Assembly: GCA_019752375.1 (NCBI GenBank)
Contig: JAIEMG010000112.1
Span: 1 to 35,968, forward strand
Direction: 5' to 3'
Length of the DNA: 35,968 nucleotides
Source of the DNA: Gemmataceae bacterium
Lineage (GTDB): Bacteria; Planctomycetota; Planctomycetia; Gemmatales; Gemmataceae
The translations under genes were made by a program, and so were the position numbers. The notes beneath the pieces are model-generated. The model saw nothing but the letters and a program-made list of their open reading frames with translations, had not been told where the DNA came from and did no database searches. Shown here piece after piece: positions 15,580-24,486 of this stretch; the first letter of the stretch is position 1; each line of letters begins with the position of its first letter.

Positions 15580-15691
15580 GCGTATTGCAGGGGCGACGCA
15601 TCTCTTCGGTTACTCGCCATCCACACCTCACATCCAGGTTCCGCCGCCAACTTTCGTCACCGCTACCCAAAGACGGTGGACGTCCGCTTCC

Positions 15692-15697
15692 TATAAT
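15692..15697 (+). promoter_or_regulatory. TATAAT -10 element upstream of tyrA
   Basis: A perfect TATAAT 35 bp before the tyrA ATG, on the right strand. No convincing -35 box lies 16-18 bp upstream, so this is only a candidate housekeeping promoter. Confidence 0.35.
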
Positions 15698-15732
15698 TCC
15701 CCTGTCACCCGTAACCTCACCCACGACCCCGC

Positions 15733-16575
15733 ATGGACATCGACACGCTCACCATTGTCGGCGTCGGCCTGATCGGCGGCTCCATCGGGCTGGCGGCGAA
15801 GCGGCGCGGGCTGGCCCGGCGCGTCATTGGCGTCGGCCGGCAGCGGGGAACCCTCGATGACGCGCTGGCCGTCGGCGCCATCGACATCGCTTGCCTCGAT
15901 GCCGCCTCGGCCGTGCATCAATCCCAGGTAACGGTATTCTGCACGCCGGTCGATCGCATCGTGGAGCAGGTGGTGGCCCTGGCGCCGGGGTGCCGGCCGG
16001 ATGCGTTGTTGACCGATGCCGGCAGCACCAAGGGCACGATTGTCGGCGGCATCGAAGCGAAGCTGTGCAACGGCGTTGCGTTCGTGGGCAGCCATCCGCT
16101 CGCCGGCTCGGAGAAACGCGGCCCCTTGCACGCCAAGGAAGACCTGTTTCAAAACCGGGTCACCGTCGTGACACGGACGCCCCGCACGTCGGACCGGGCG
16201 CTCGAACGGACGATGGAGTTCTGGCAAGCGCTGGGCTCGCGCGTCCGCGTGATGACGCCGGACGAACATGACCGCGCGCTGGCAATGACCAGTCACTTGC
16301 CGCACCTACTGGCGTCGGCGCTGGCCGGGGTGCTGCCGGTGGAGCTGTACGACCTGGCTGCGACCGGCTTTCGCGATACGACGCGCATTGCCGCAGGCGA
16401 CCCCGCGCTCTGGACCGGCATTTTCGCTCAGAATCGCCAGGCAGTGCTGGACTCGCTGGATCTACTGCAAGATCGCTTGACCCAGTTCAAGCAGGCGCTG
16501 CAAACCGACGATCAGTCGACCCTGGACTCCCTGCTGGCCGAGGCGAAGAGGACCCGCGATGCTCTGGGAAGTTGA
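15733..16575 (+). CDS. tyrA: Prephenate dehydrogenase
   Basis: 280 residues; oxidatively decarboxylates prephenate to 4-hydroxyphenylpyruvate in tyrosine synthesis (or acts on arogenate) in the cytoplasm. An N-terminal Rossmann fold opens with TIVGVGLIGGSIGLA; DAGSTKG and the catalytic-site GSHPLAGSEKRGP follow at about 96-136. The C-terminal helical dimerisation domain contains MTSHLPHLLASALA and GFRDTTRIAAGDPALW. The length matches the single-domain family, with no ACT or chorismate mutase fusion. It overlaps the next gene, purL, by 17 bp, so the two are co-transcribed and translation may be coupled. No strong Shine-Dalgarno precedes ATG 15733. Confidence 0.93.
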   Translation: MDIDTLTIVGVGLIGGSIGLAAKRRGLARRVIGVGRQRGTLDDALAVGAIDIACLDAASAVHQSQVTVFCTPVDRIVEQVVALAPGCRPDALLTDAGSTKGTIVGGIEAKLCNGVAFVGSHPLAGSEKRGPLHAKEDLFQNRVTVVTRTPRTSDRALERTMEFWQALGSRVRVMTPDEHDRALAMTSHLPHLLASALAGVLPVELYDLAATGFRDTTRIAAGDPALWTGIFAQNRQAVLDSLDLLQDRLTQFKQALQTDDQSTLDSLLAEAKRTRDALGS

Positions 16576-19438
16576 GATCGAAGCAAAGGGGCGCGACGCC
16601 GAGCGCGACCGCGTCCGCGACGAGTACGATCTGTTGACGTCGAGCCGGCGCGGCACCGAGCTGGTTCGCCGGTCCACGCGCGGCTACCTTCTCGAAGGCG
16701 AGCTCGGCGAACCACAGGCTCGCCGCCTGATGGACGACTTGCTGGCCGACCCCGTGGTGGAGCGCGCTCATCTTACCGAAATCGTGGACCCCCCGGCGCA
16801 CGTCGACTCCACGGCATACACCGTCCTGCTCAAGCCCGGCGTGATGGACCCTGTCGCGCAGAGCGTCCTCGATACGGCGCATGGCCTTAGCGTTCCTCTG
16901 GCCGCGGTCCGGACCTTTCGTCGCTACGAGGTCAACCCCGCCGCGGACGGAGCGCTCAAGGCACTGCACAAGGTGCTGGCCAACGACGCCATCGAGCAGA
17001 TCGTGGTCGGCCCGCTGTCGCCGGAACACCTTGGCATTGGCACACCGTACACGTTTCGCCTTATCGCGGTTCCCTTGCGCGAGCTGGATAACGCCGGTCT
17101 GGAAAGGCTCAGTCGCGACGGCCAGTTGTCACTCAGCCTCGACGAGATGAAGACGATCCAGGCCCACTTCCAGGCACTGGGCCGCGACCCGACCGACGTG
17201 GAGCTGGAAACGCTGGCACAGACCTGGTCGGAGCACTGCTCCCACAAGACGCTCAAGGGGACGATCGATTTCAACGGCCGCCGTATCGACAACCTGCTGA
17301 AGGAGACGATCTTCGGCGCCACACAGGAGCTGCGCAAGCGTTTCGGAGCCGACGACTGGTGCGTCAGCGTCTTCGAGGACAATGCGGGCGTGGTGCGTTT
17401 TACGGACGAGTACCATGTCTGCTTCAAAGTCGAGACGCACAACCATCCGTCGGCGATCGAGCCCTACGGCGGCGCCAACACCGGCCTCGGCGGCGTCATT
17501 CGCGACCCGATGGGCACCGGCCTGGGCGCGAAGCCGATCTGTAATACCGACGTCTTTTGCTTCGCCCCGCCCGACACGCTGCCGGAATCGCTGCCGCCCG
17601 GCGTGCTGCACCCGATGAAAGTCATGAAGGGCGTGGTGGCCGGCGTCCGCGATTACGGCAATCGCATGGGCATTCCGACCGTGAACGGTGCGGTATGCTT
17701 CGATCCGCGTTACCTGGGCAACCCGCTGGTCTATTGCGGCACCGTCGGCCTGATCCCGGTGAGTCGCTGCACCAAGGAGCCGCAAGCCGGCGACTTGATC
17801 GTGACCGTGGGTGGACGCACGGGACGCGACGGCATTCACGGAGCGACGTTCTCTTCGCTCCAGCTCACGGCGGAATCGGAGCAGGTGTCCGGCGGTGCGG
17901 TTCAGATCGGCAACGCGATTGCCGAGAAGAAGCTGCTCGACGTGGTCCTGCAAGCGCGGGACCGCAACCTTTATCACGCGATCACCGATTGCGGCGCCGG
18001 CGGCTTCAGCTCGGCCGTCGGCGAGATGGGCGAGAAGCTCGGCGCCCTGGTGGCACTGGAAAAGGCACCGTTGAAGTACGAAGGACTCTCGTACACCGAA
18101 ATCTGGATCAGCGAATCGCAGGAACGCATGATCCTGGCGGTGCCGCGCGACAAGTGGGACGAACTGCGCGCCCTGTGTGCCAGCGAGGATGTGGAAGCGA
18201 CCGCCATCGGCACATTTGAAGCCACTGGCCGATTGCGGTTGTCCTACCAGGGCAACCAAGTTGCCGACCTGGAAATGAAGTTCGTCCACGATGGCAGGCC
18301 AAATGTCGTGCGCAAAGCGACCTGGCGAGCGGGGATTGTCGACACGCCTCCCGTGGCCGGGGTGGTAATACCTCCCGCTCGCCAGGAGGACTTTAACGAG
18401 ACGCTGCGCAAGGTCCTTTCCTCGCTCAACGTCTGCAGCAAGGAATGGATCGTTCGCCAGTACGATCACGAGGTCCAGGGCGGCAGCGTCATCAAGCCGC
18501 TGGTCGGCGTCCACGACGACGGTCCCGGCGATGCAGCGGTGGTAATGCCGGTGCTTGGCTCCAACATGGGCCTGGCGATTGGCTGTGGCTTGAATCCCTG
18601 CCTCGGCGATTTCGACCCCTACGCAATGGCCGCGGCGGCGATCGACGAGGCGGTGCGCAACGTCGTGGCCGTCGGCGCCGACCCAAAGCGCATCGCCATC
18701 CTCGACAACTTCTGCTGGGGAAATACGAACCGTCCTGAAGTGCTCGGCTCGCTGGTGCGCGCGGCCGAGGCGTGCCGGGACATCGCACTCGCGTACGGCA
18801 CGCCGTTCATCAGCGGCAAAGATAGCTTGAACAATGAATATCACTCAGGCGATCGGCACATTACCATTCCGCCGACGCTGCTAATCAGTGCATTGGGTCA
18901 GGTCCCCGACGTGCGCCGTTGCGTGACGATGGACCTCAAGGAAGCGGGCAACGCTCTATTCCTGCTCGGCATCACCAGGAACGAGATGGGTGGCTCGCAC
19001 TACAACGCCGCTTGCGGCATCGCCGGCGGAAACGTCCCACAGGTTGACCCGTCGCTGGCGCCGCGCGTCTTCGAGAAGCTTCATGCAGCGATGCAACGCG
19101 GCCTGCTGCGCTCCTGCCACGACCTCAGCGAGGGCGGATTGGCGGTCGCGGTCGCGGAAATGGCTTTCGCCGGCGAGATCGGCGCGGATTTGAAGCTGGG
19201 CGCAAGTGAATCCGACGCGGTCGCGCTCTTTTCCGAATCACCGACGCGTTTCCTGATCGAGGTGATGCCGGCCAATGTCGCCGCAGTGCAAGTTTGCTTC
19301 GACGACGTGCCACTGGTGCCAATCGGTCAGACCTGCCGCGAGCCGCGTTTGCGCATCGCGGGCCGCAACGGCGAATGGATTGTCTGGGCTTCCTTGGCGG
19401 ATCTGAAGGAGGCGTGGCAGAAGCCGCTGCGCTGGTGA
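16559..19438 (+). CDS. purL: Phosphoribosylformylglycinamidine synthase, PurS-PurL fusion
   Basis: 959 residues; converts FGAR to FGAM with ATP and ammonia from glutamine in purine synthesis. The first 165 residues form two PurS-like stretches (about 1-78 and 84-165; the second contains VLLKPGVMDPVAQSV as in free PurS). The PurL core follows with TWSEHCSHKTLKG (about 222-233), KVETHNHPSAIEPYGGANTG (about 290-309), GGRTGRDGIHGATFSS and a second-half GSHYNAACG/DLSEGGLAVAVAE. There is no glutaminase domain, so a separate PurQ should exist elsewhere. The start overlaps tyrA by 17 bp, with GAGG seven bases upstream. Free small PurL proteins are about 740 residues, so the fusion explains the extra length. 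Confidence 0.95.
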   Translation: MLWEVEIEAKGRDAERDRVRDEYDLLTSSRRGTELVRRSTRGYLLEGELGEPQARRLMDDLLADPVVERAHLTEIVDPPAHVDSTAYTVLLKPGVMDPVAQSVLDTAHGLSVPLAAVRTFRRYEVNPAADGALKALHKVLANDAIEQIVVGPLSPEHLGIGTPYTFRLIAVPLRELDNAGLERLSRDGQLSLSLDEMKTIQAHFQALGRDPTDVELETLAQTWSEHCSHKTLKGTIDFNGRRIDNLLKETIFGATQELRKRFGADDWCVSVFEDNAGVVRFTDEYHVCFKVETHNHPSAIEPYGGANTGLGGVIRDPMGTGLGAKPICNTDVFCFAPPDTLPESLPPGVLHPMKVMKGVVAGVRDYGNRMGIPTVNGAVCFDPRYLGNPLVYCGTVGLIPVSRCTKEPQAGDLIVTVGGRTGRDGIHGATFSSLQLTAESEQVSGGAVQIGNAIAEKKLLDVVLQARDRNLYHAITDCGAGGFSSAVGEMGEKLGALVALEKAPLKYEGLSYTEIWISESQERMILAVPRDKWDELRALCASEDVEATAIGTFEATGRLRLSYQGNQVADLEMKFVHDGRPNVVRKATWRAGIVDTPPVAGVVIPPARQEDFNETLRKVLSSLNVCSKEWIVRQYDHEVQGGSVIKPLVGVHDDGPGDAAVVMPVLGSNMGLAIGCGLNPCLGDFDPYAMAAAAIDEAVRNVVAVGADPKRIAILDNFCWGNTNRPEVLGSLVRAAEACRDIALAYGTPFISGKDSLNNEYHSGDRHITIPPTLLISALGQVPDVRRCVTMDLKEAGNALFLLGITRNEMGGSHYNAACGIAGGNVPQVDPSLAPRVFEKLHAAMQRGLLRSCHDLSEGGLAVAVAEMAFAGEIGADLKLGASESDAVALFSESPTRFLIEVMPANVAAVQVCFDDVPLVPIGQTCREPRLRIAGRNGEWIVWASLADLKEAWQKPLRW

Positions 19439-19504
19439 GAGCGATTGCCTTTGCTCGTAGTTCCGCCGTCAGGCACGCGGCAGCAGAAGGCTTTCCCGCG
19501 ACAT

Positions 19505-19552
19505 GGACATTTCTGTCCGTGCGTTTCGCCGATTGCACGAAGAGAAATGTCC
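19505..19552. terminator. Inverted repeat between convergent purL and nnrE
   Basis: GGACATTTCT (19505-19514) pairs exactly with AGAAATGTCC (19543-19552) across a 28-base gap, in the short space between two convergent stop codons. It is a plausible bidirectional terminator. The long loop and absence of a T-run keep confidence modest. Confidence 0.4.
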
Positions 19553-19585
19553 GTGCCACATCGGCATCTCCCGCTGGCGCTCGCC

Positions 19586-20242
<657 letters not shown>

Positions 20243-20278
20243 GCGTGCATTGTTCTGTCCGCGAGAGTGCCCGCCAAC

Positions 20279-20320
20279 AAAAAACGCGCCAGGGATCGGC
20301 AGGCGTCGATCCCCGGAGCG
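20279..20320 (-). terminator. Rho-independent terminator after the small membrane protein gene
   Basis: On the minus strand an imperfect stem of about 14 bp (core CGATCCC with GGGATCG around an 8-base loop) is followed by a run of six T, 22 bp after the stop at 20343. This is the standard form of an intrinsic terminator. Confidence 0.7.
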
Positions 20321-20342
20321 TTACGCGGTTGCGTCGAGCCAA

Positions 20343-20777
20343 TCAATGGAAGGCTGATTTCACCTCCGGTTTCATGAGCACCACCAGTGCCCAGATGCCG
20401 AATGGCAAGGTGAAGCAACAACACGGCGACACCTGGGGAATCAGCGACAGAATGCTTGCAGTGACCGCGAGCGGGTAGGCCTGCAGCTGGCGCATCTTGA
20501 TCGAGCCCAGGATGATCACGACACCCGCACCGATCTGAAGCGCGAGCAGAGCGTAGTCGAGCGGCCCTTGCTTGAGATCCGGCGCTTGTTGCACAGGCTG
20601 CCCTTGCTTTGCTTGCATGTCCTGGAGTTGCTTGAACAGGCCCCCCAGCGCCGCGGGAGCAGCGAAGAACAGGACCAGATCGAGCACAAGCCAGACTGCT
20701 ACAGTGATGAGCATGGCCAACGCTGGTGCATTGACCTTCTGTTGTGCGTCCGCACTGCCCCCACCATAACTTGCCAT
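20343..20777 (-). CDS. Small integral membrane protein, unknown function
   Basis: 144 residues from ATG 20777, which has GGAGG six bases upstream. A polar N-terminus (ASYGGGSADAQQK) leads to one transmembrane helix (about 23-45), a Gln-rich loop (LQDMQAKQGQPVQQAP), then two or three further hydrophobic segments, the last containing SPCCCFTLPFGIWALVVLM. The end PEVKSAF is cytoplasmic in appearance. The CCC..LPFGIWAL.VL pattern is frequent in small planctomycete membrane proteins, but I cannot name a family. No link to the flanking nnrE or DUF2617 genes is evident. Confidence 0.7.
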   Translation of the reverse strand: MASYGGGSADAQQKVNAPALAMLITVAVWLVLDLVLFFAAPAALGGLFKQLQDMQAKQGQPVQQAPDLKQGPLDYALLALQIGAGVVIILGSIKMRQLQAYPLAVTASILSLIPQVSPCCCFTLPFGIWALVVLMKPEVKSAFH

Positions 20778-20997
20778 GTTGACCCTCCCGGATGCTTGCC
20801 GTAGTCCGAACGCAGAGCCGCTCCTGATATTCGTCGCGGGGCGCATTCCCTTTGCGGCGCCGGCCCGTTGTCGGGCGTTGTGATGGTCTGATTAAGCACG
20901 CGGGGAGTCAAGCGGAAAGTCGGCGAGGACGACAATCGGAGAATGGCCAAGCAGAAAGAATCGCTACATGTGGAAGTGTTGCGCCAAAAGCGGCAGG

Positions 20998-21546
20998 TCA
21001 GGCGCGTTTCTCGATCAGCGACTGGGTCTTCACCACCGTGTGCTCATCGGGGAACGTGTGGAAAGTAGAAATACAGAGACAATCAGCGCGTGCCTCGGCG
21101 GCGACGAAGCCGAGCGGGGCCATCGAGAGGCGATGGTTGGGTTGGAAATTGTGCAGGAGGCCGCGCTTGCTGCCGTCGGCCAGGATCTCGTCGTGGACGT
21201 GCAGGTAGATCTCCGGCGCCAGCACCTCGACCTGGAAGCTCATCTGGTAAGTGATGCCATGGGCGCACGGCAAGCGATCGGTGTGCTCGTTGCGCAATCG
21301 GTGACCGAGGAGTTGTCGGCGCTGAGGCAACTCTTGATCGGCGGCGGCGGTGACTTCGGTAAGGCAGATATCGCGGTTTTGCCAGGTGAGGACGTGACCG
21401 GTGCGCGTGATGCGGACGGTCAGCTCGTAGTTGTCGCGCTGCACCTTCCGCACGGCCAAGATATCGAACAGCTCGGGGTGCAGAGGCCGGCCGTAGAGCC
21501 GGAAGACCAGCTGATTCACCCGCGGTCGGACAAAATCCACGCCCAT
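20998..21546 (-). CDS. DUF2617 family protein
   Basis: 182 residues, no signal peptide or membrane segment. The start (FVRPRVNQLVFRLYGRPLHPELFDI) and later VTRTGHVLTW-like and CLTEV strands, with HVHDEILADGSKRGLL in the second half, match DUF2617, a small family of unknown function found in planctomycetes and actinobacteria. The His-rich segment could bind a metal; this is only a guess. The ribosome-binding site before ATG 21546 is poor, and no operon partner is visible. Confidence 0.72.
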   Translation of the reverse strand: MGVDFVRPRVNQLVFRLYGRPLHPELFDILAVRKVQRDNYELTVRITRTGHVLTWQNRDICLTEVTAAADQELPQRRQLLGHRLRNEHTDRLPCAHGITYQMSFQVEVLAPEIYLHVHDEILADGSKRGLLHNFQPNHRLSMAPLGFVAAEARADCLCISTFHTFPDEHTVVKTQSLIEKRA

Positions 21547-21692
21547 GACACGTCGTTCCGGCCTTTTTCCGGCAATGGAAGCCTCGTGACCAACACCGGA
21601 TTATAGGCACACGGCGGGAGGGCCACAATGCGGATTCGGGGACGGCGGGAGGTGTTGCGAGGTGCTGCGCCGCGAGCGGCGGAAATAGAAAA

Positions 21693-21716
21693 GGGGAGAA
21701 CCTTGCGGTTCTCCCC
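21693..21716 (-). terminator. Rho-independent terminator after the Cys-rich TIGR03000 gene
   Basis: On the minus strand GGGGAGAACC, loop GCAA, GGTTCTCCCC, then TTTTCTATTT: a perfect 10-bp stem with a GNRA tetraloop and T-rich tail, 94 bp after the stop codon at 21810. Confidence 0.85.
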
Positions 21717-21809
21717 CCAGACTTCATGGCCTCGGCCGAGGCAGCTCGATTACCGTGCGGACGGCGCTGGCTGTGGGCTCCAGGCATCAGCCAGGCCGGC
21801 AGTCACAGT

Positions 21810-22421
21810 TCACTTGCTGGCCACGCCCGTCGGGGCCGGGAAGGAAATGTTGACCCGGCTGGCTTCGCCGGCGCGAACCGTGACCTTCTCGGTGACGGTC
21901 TCGGTCTTGCCTTCGCGGACGATTTCAGCGGTCAGGGTGTAGGAGAATTCCTTGCCCTGCTCCAGAGCCGGCGTCGCGAACGTGCGGACCGCCGAGGTCG
22001 AGGTCGTAGCGCGGTCGTCGATCAGCAGCTTGGCATTCGCCGGCAGGCTGACAACGATGGTCGCCGGAGCGGCCTTGCTAGCTTCCTCTTCCTTCTTCTT
22101 GGCCGGAACATCATCCTTCTTGGCCGGGGGCGGCGGCGGAGGAGCGACGACCGGGGCGCCGCCGTAGCAGCCCATGCAGCCGCTGCCGTAGCAGGCGTAG
22201 CCGCCGCAGCAGCTGTAGCCGGTGCAGCTACCGTAGCAGCCGTAGCAGCTATTGCAGCCATGGCAGCCGTGGCAACCGTGCTTCTTGTGTCCGCCGTGGC
22301 AACCGTGGCAGCCATGGCAGCTGCTGTAGCAACCGTGGCAACCGCTGCAGCCATGGCAGCCGTGATTCGCCGGAGCGTCAGCGCTGCCGCTGAGCGCCAT
22401 CATCAGAACGAGACTGTACAT
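21810..22421 (-). CDS. Secreted Cys/His/Gly-rich protein with C-terminal TIGR03000 domain
   Basis: 203 residues, ATG 22421 with GGAGG eight bases upstream. A short signal peptide (about 1-16) is followed by a low-complexity region (about 19-88) holding 18 cysteines in units such as HGCHGC, YGCYG and GCMGCYGG. A poly-Pro stretch and a Lys/Glu linker (KKDDVPAKKKEEE) lead to a TIGR03000 domain (about 121-198: IVVSLPANAKLLIDD, then TPALEQGKEFSYTLTAE and VRAGEASRVNI). It shares that domain with the secreted Ig-repeat protein at 2859. An exported structural or metal-binding protein, perhaps cross-linked by disulfides, is inferred. The repeat DNA (about 22160-22370) is itself a tandem-like GC-rich sequence prone to slippage. 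Confidence 0.85.
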   Translation of the reverse strand: MYSLVLMMALSGSADAPANHGCHGCSGCHGCYSSCHGCHGCHGGHKKHGCHGCHGCNSCYGCYGSCTGYSCCGGYACYGSGCMGCYGGAPVVAPPPPPPAKKDDVPAKKKEEEASKAAPATIVVSLPANAKLLIDDRATTSTSAVRTFATPALEQGKEFSYTLTAEIVREGKTETVTEKVTVRAGEASRVNISFPAPTGVASK

Positions 22422-23118
22422 TCCTCAAACCTCCTGCAAACGAAAAGTGAGCCAACCCACGCGTTCAAAAAAACGAAACAACATTCCCCGTGCGCCCGGA
22501 GCCGTCTTTGCTCGGTGTTTTGGGATGCGCCACCTGTTGCCGAGACGTGTTCCGGCACGCCCCGAGGTGGCAGTCAGATGAGAAAACTTCTCGCCGTAAA
22601 AGCGATCGCCGCTGCTCATGTTGGCCTTCGTAGCCACGAACTTCGCCGTTCCGTTTGGCAAAACCAATGTCAAACCGTGCTGAGTGAGTTGGATGGTAAA
22701 GATGGATAAAAAAAGAGTCAACAGTAATCTGCACAGTTTGAATGGAATCTGGAATCTGAGTTGACTTTCGGACCCCTGTGCTTCCGGATGCGCCGAACGC
22801 GCCGGGAGAAGGGGTCTCGAAACGCCGTCTTTTCACCGCACCGGGACCGTCCATGGCACGGAAAAAACGGCGGCTTTGCGGCCCCTTCATGCCCCTGGCC
22901 CAGGGGCTTTTAACCCCTGGCGAGTGCGCAGCTGACATTTCCCGTTCCCCAGGCGCGGCAACGCGGGGGAAGGCGAACAATTTTCGTTAATCCGGTTAGC
23001 TTGCCCGGTCGAATCGGGTATCTTTGCCGATAGGAATGCGCTTTCTTCGTCTAGGCCCGGCCGCGCGAGCGCCGGGCCAACCTCGTTCGGCGCGTTCATC
23101 CCGCGAGGAGTGTCCGCG
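22422..23118. other. Intergenic region upstream of the HTTM operon
   Basis: 697 bp between divergent genes. It carries the Cys-rich gene's ribosome-binding site, a compound hairpin at 22891-22920 and GAGGAG before ATG 23119. No protein gene is convincing here and no clear promoter was found. Confidence 0.5.
22891..22920. repeat. Compound hairpin with two alternative pairings
   Basis: GCCCCTG, three bases, CAGGGGC, then TTTT (22891-22911) forms one hairpin of terminator form on the plus strand. The same CCAGGGG can instead pair with CCCCTGG at 22914-22920. The mutually exclusive stems resemble an attenuator or a dispersed intergenic repeat; no leader gene accompanies it. Confidence 0.5.
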
Positions 23119-24486
23119 ATGACCCGTGAGCATCCCGACATCATGTCAGCTGCGCCGCTCAGCAATCCCCGACGTCTGCTCTATGCCTCCGCCGGTGCGG
23201 CCGGAATCGCCGTGATGCTGGCCCTGCCCGCCGGCGTGTGGGTGCCGTTGCGCGTCCTGTGTATCGGAGTGGCCGTCCTGGCTGCGGCGCGCGCGGTCGT
23301 GGTACAGCCGCGTTCGCCTCGCATCGTCGCCTCCGCGGCTGCGCTGGCACTGGTGTGTGGCTCGGCCATGGATGGCTCGTGGCTGCAACTGCTCGCGCAG
23401 GGCAAGCCGACGCCGCCTCCTGGCTTGATCGTGGAGGATGACTGGGACACGGCCCGTCTGGTGATGCGTCTCTTGGCGATGGTCGGCTTTTTCGCGACTT
23501 TCCTTCTTCTGTTGCCGTTCGTGGTGGGGAAGCTGTACCTCGCGTACATCTACACGTTTCAAGGCGAGCGCAGCCCGAAGGTGGCAACCGCTGAAGAACG
23601 CGGTCAGTTTGCGGGCTGGGTGCTCACCCGGGCCATTATCAGCGTATTGGTGGTGCTGCACTTCATCGGCATCGGTGCGGCGGTGATGGCCGTTCCGGCC
23701 GGGCAGCGCGAGCAATCGTGGCTGGCGCAGCAGATCTGGCAGCGCTGGCAGCCGTACTTGCAGTTCATGTACCTGAACAACGCCTATCGCTTTTACTCGC
23801 CGGAACCCGGACCGCCGTCCATGCTCTGGTTTCGCGTGGAATACACCGACGGCAGCTTCCAGTGGGTCCGGCTTCCCACGCACGGCATCGACGATCAGGA
23901 CCCGCTGGCGGTCGAGTTCACGCGCCGGTTGTCTCTGGGCGAAAGCGTGAACCAGCTGGTGCCGGTGGGGTCGGTGCCGCTCGACATGAAGCGCCGGCGG
24001 CAGGCGGCGGGCAACAACTTTCGCATCGGAAAGCACCCGGAATTGCCGCTCGATTTCCAGTATCGCCGGCCGATGGAGAGTTGTATCCGCCTGCTGCCCG
24101 AGTACGCCCGCTACATCGGCCGCGCCTATCCCTCCACGGATCCGAACGTGGACGTGGCGGGGATCAAGATCTATCGCGTCGTGCATCACATGCTGGAGCC
24201 GCGCCAGATGTCCGCGCCGCACCTGAAACCGACCGATCCGTGGACCTACTTTCACTACTACCAGGGCGAGTTCACCAAGGATGGCGAGTTGATGGACCCG
24301 GACGATCCGTTCCTTTACTGGCTGATCCCGATCTACGCCTGGCCGCAAGGCGCCAAACCGCCCGATCCGTTCGAGGACGTGACGCCCGGGATGATGTACC
24401 TGGAGGCGGGACCGGTGGAAGTGATCGACTTCATGAAGACGCACGAGAAGATCCCAACGAGGAAGCGCGGAGGAGGCCAGCCATGA
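23119..24486 (+). CDS. Membrane protein, partner of the downstream HTTM protein
   Basis: 455 residues, ATG 23119 with GAGGAG eight bases upstream. Four hydrophobic helices in the first 200 residues (about 17-45, 52-75, 108-140, 155-185) are followed by a roughly 270-residue hydrophilic domain rich in aromatic residues and Pro (QFMYLNNAYRFYSPEPGPPS, TYFHYYQGEFTKDGEL, YWLIPIYAWPQGAKPPDPFE). I do not recognise the family, but proteins of this form next to HTTM genes are a recurrent planctomycete arrangement. The stop overlaps the next start (ATGA), so translation is coupled and the two products probably work together. The function is unknown; no catalytic motif is evident. Confidence 0.78.
   Translation: MTREHPDIMSAAPLSNPRRLLYASAGAAGIAVMLALPAGVWVPLRVLCIGVAVLAAARAVVVQPRSPRIVASAAALALVCGSAMDGSWLQLLAQGKPTPPPGLIVEDDWDTARLVMRLLAMVGFFATFLLLLPFVVGKLYLAYIYTFQGERSPKVATAEERGQFAGWVLTRAIISVLVVLHFIGIGAAVMAVPAGQREQSWLAQQIWQRWQPYLQFMYLNNAYRFYSPEPGPPSMLWFRVEYTDGSFQWVRLPTHGIDDQDPLAVEFTRRLSLGESVNQLVPVGSVPLDMKRRRQAAGNNFRIGKHPELPLDFQYRRPMESCIRLLPEYARYIGRAYPSTDPNVDVAGIKIYRVVHHMLEPRQMSAPHLKPTDPWTYFHYYQGEFTKDGELMDPDDPFLYWLIPIYAWPQGAKPPDPFEDVTPGMMYLEAGPVEVIDFMKTHEKIPTRKRGGGQP

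Noticed and set aside
17129..18844. Open frame of 571 codons opposite purL, and a similar 539-codon frame opposite the sulfatase (12710-14329)
   Set aside because: Both are complements of genes with intact catalytic motifs; no ribosome-binding site or domain pattern supports them.
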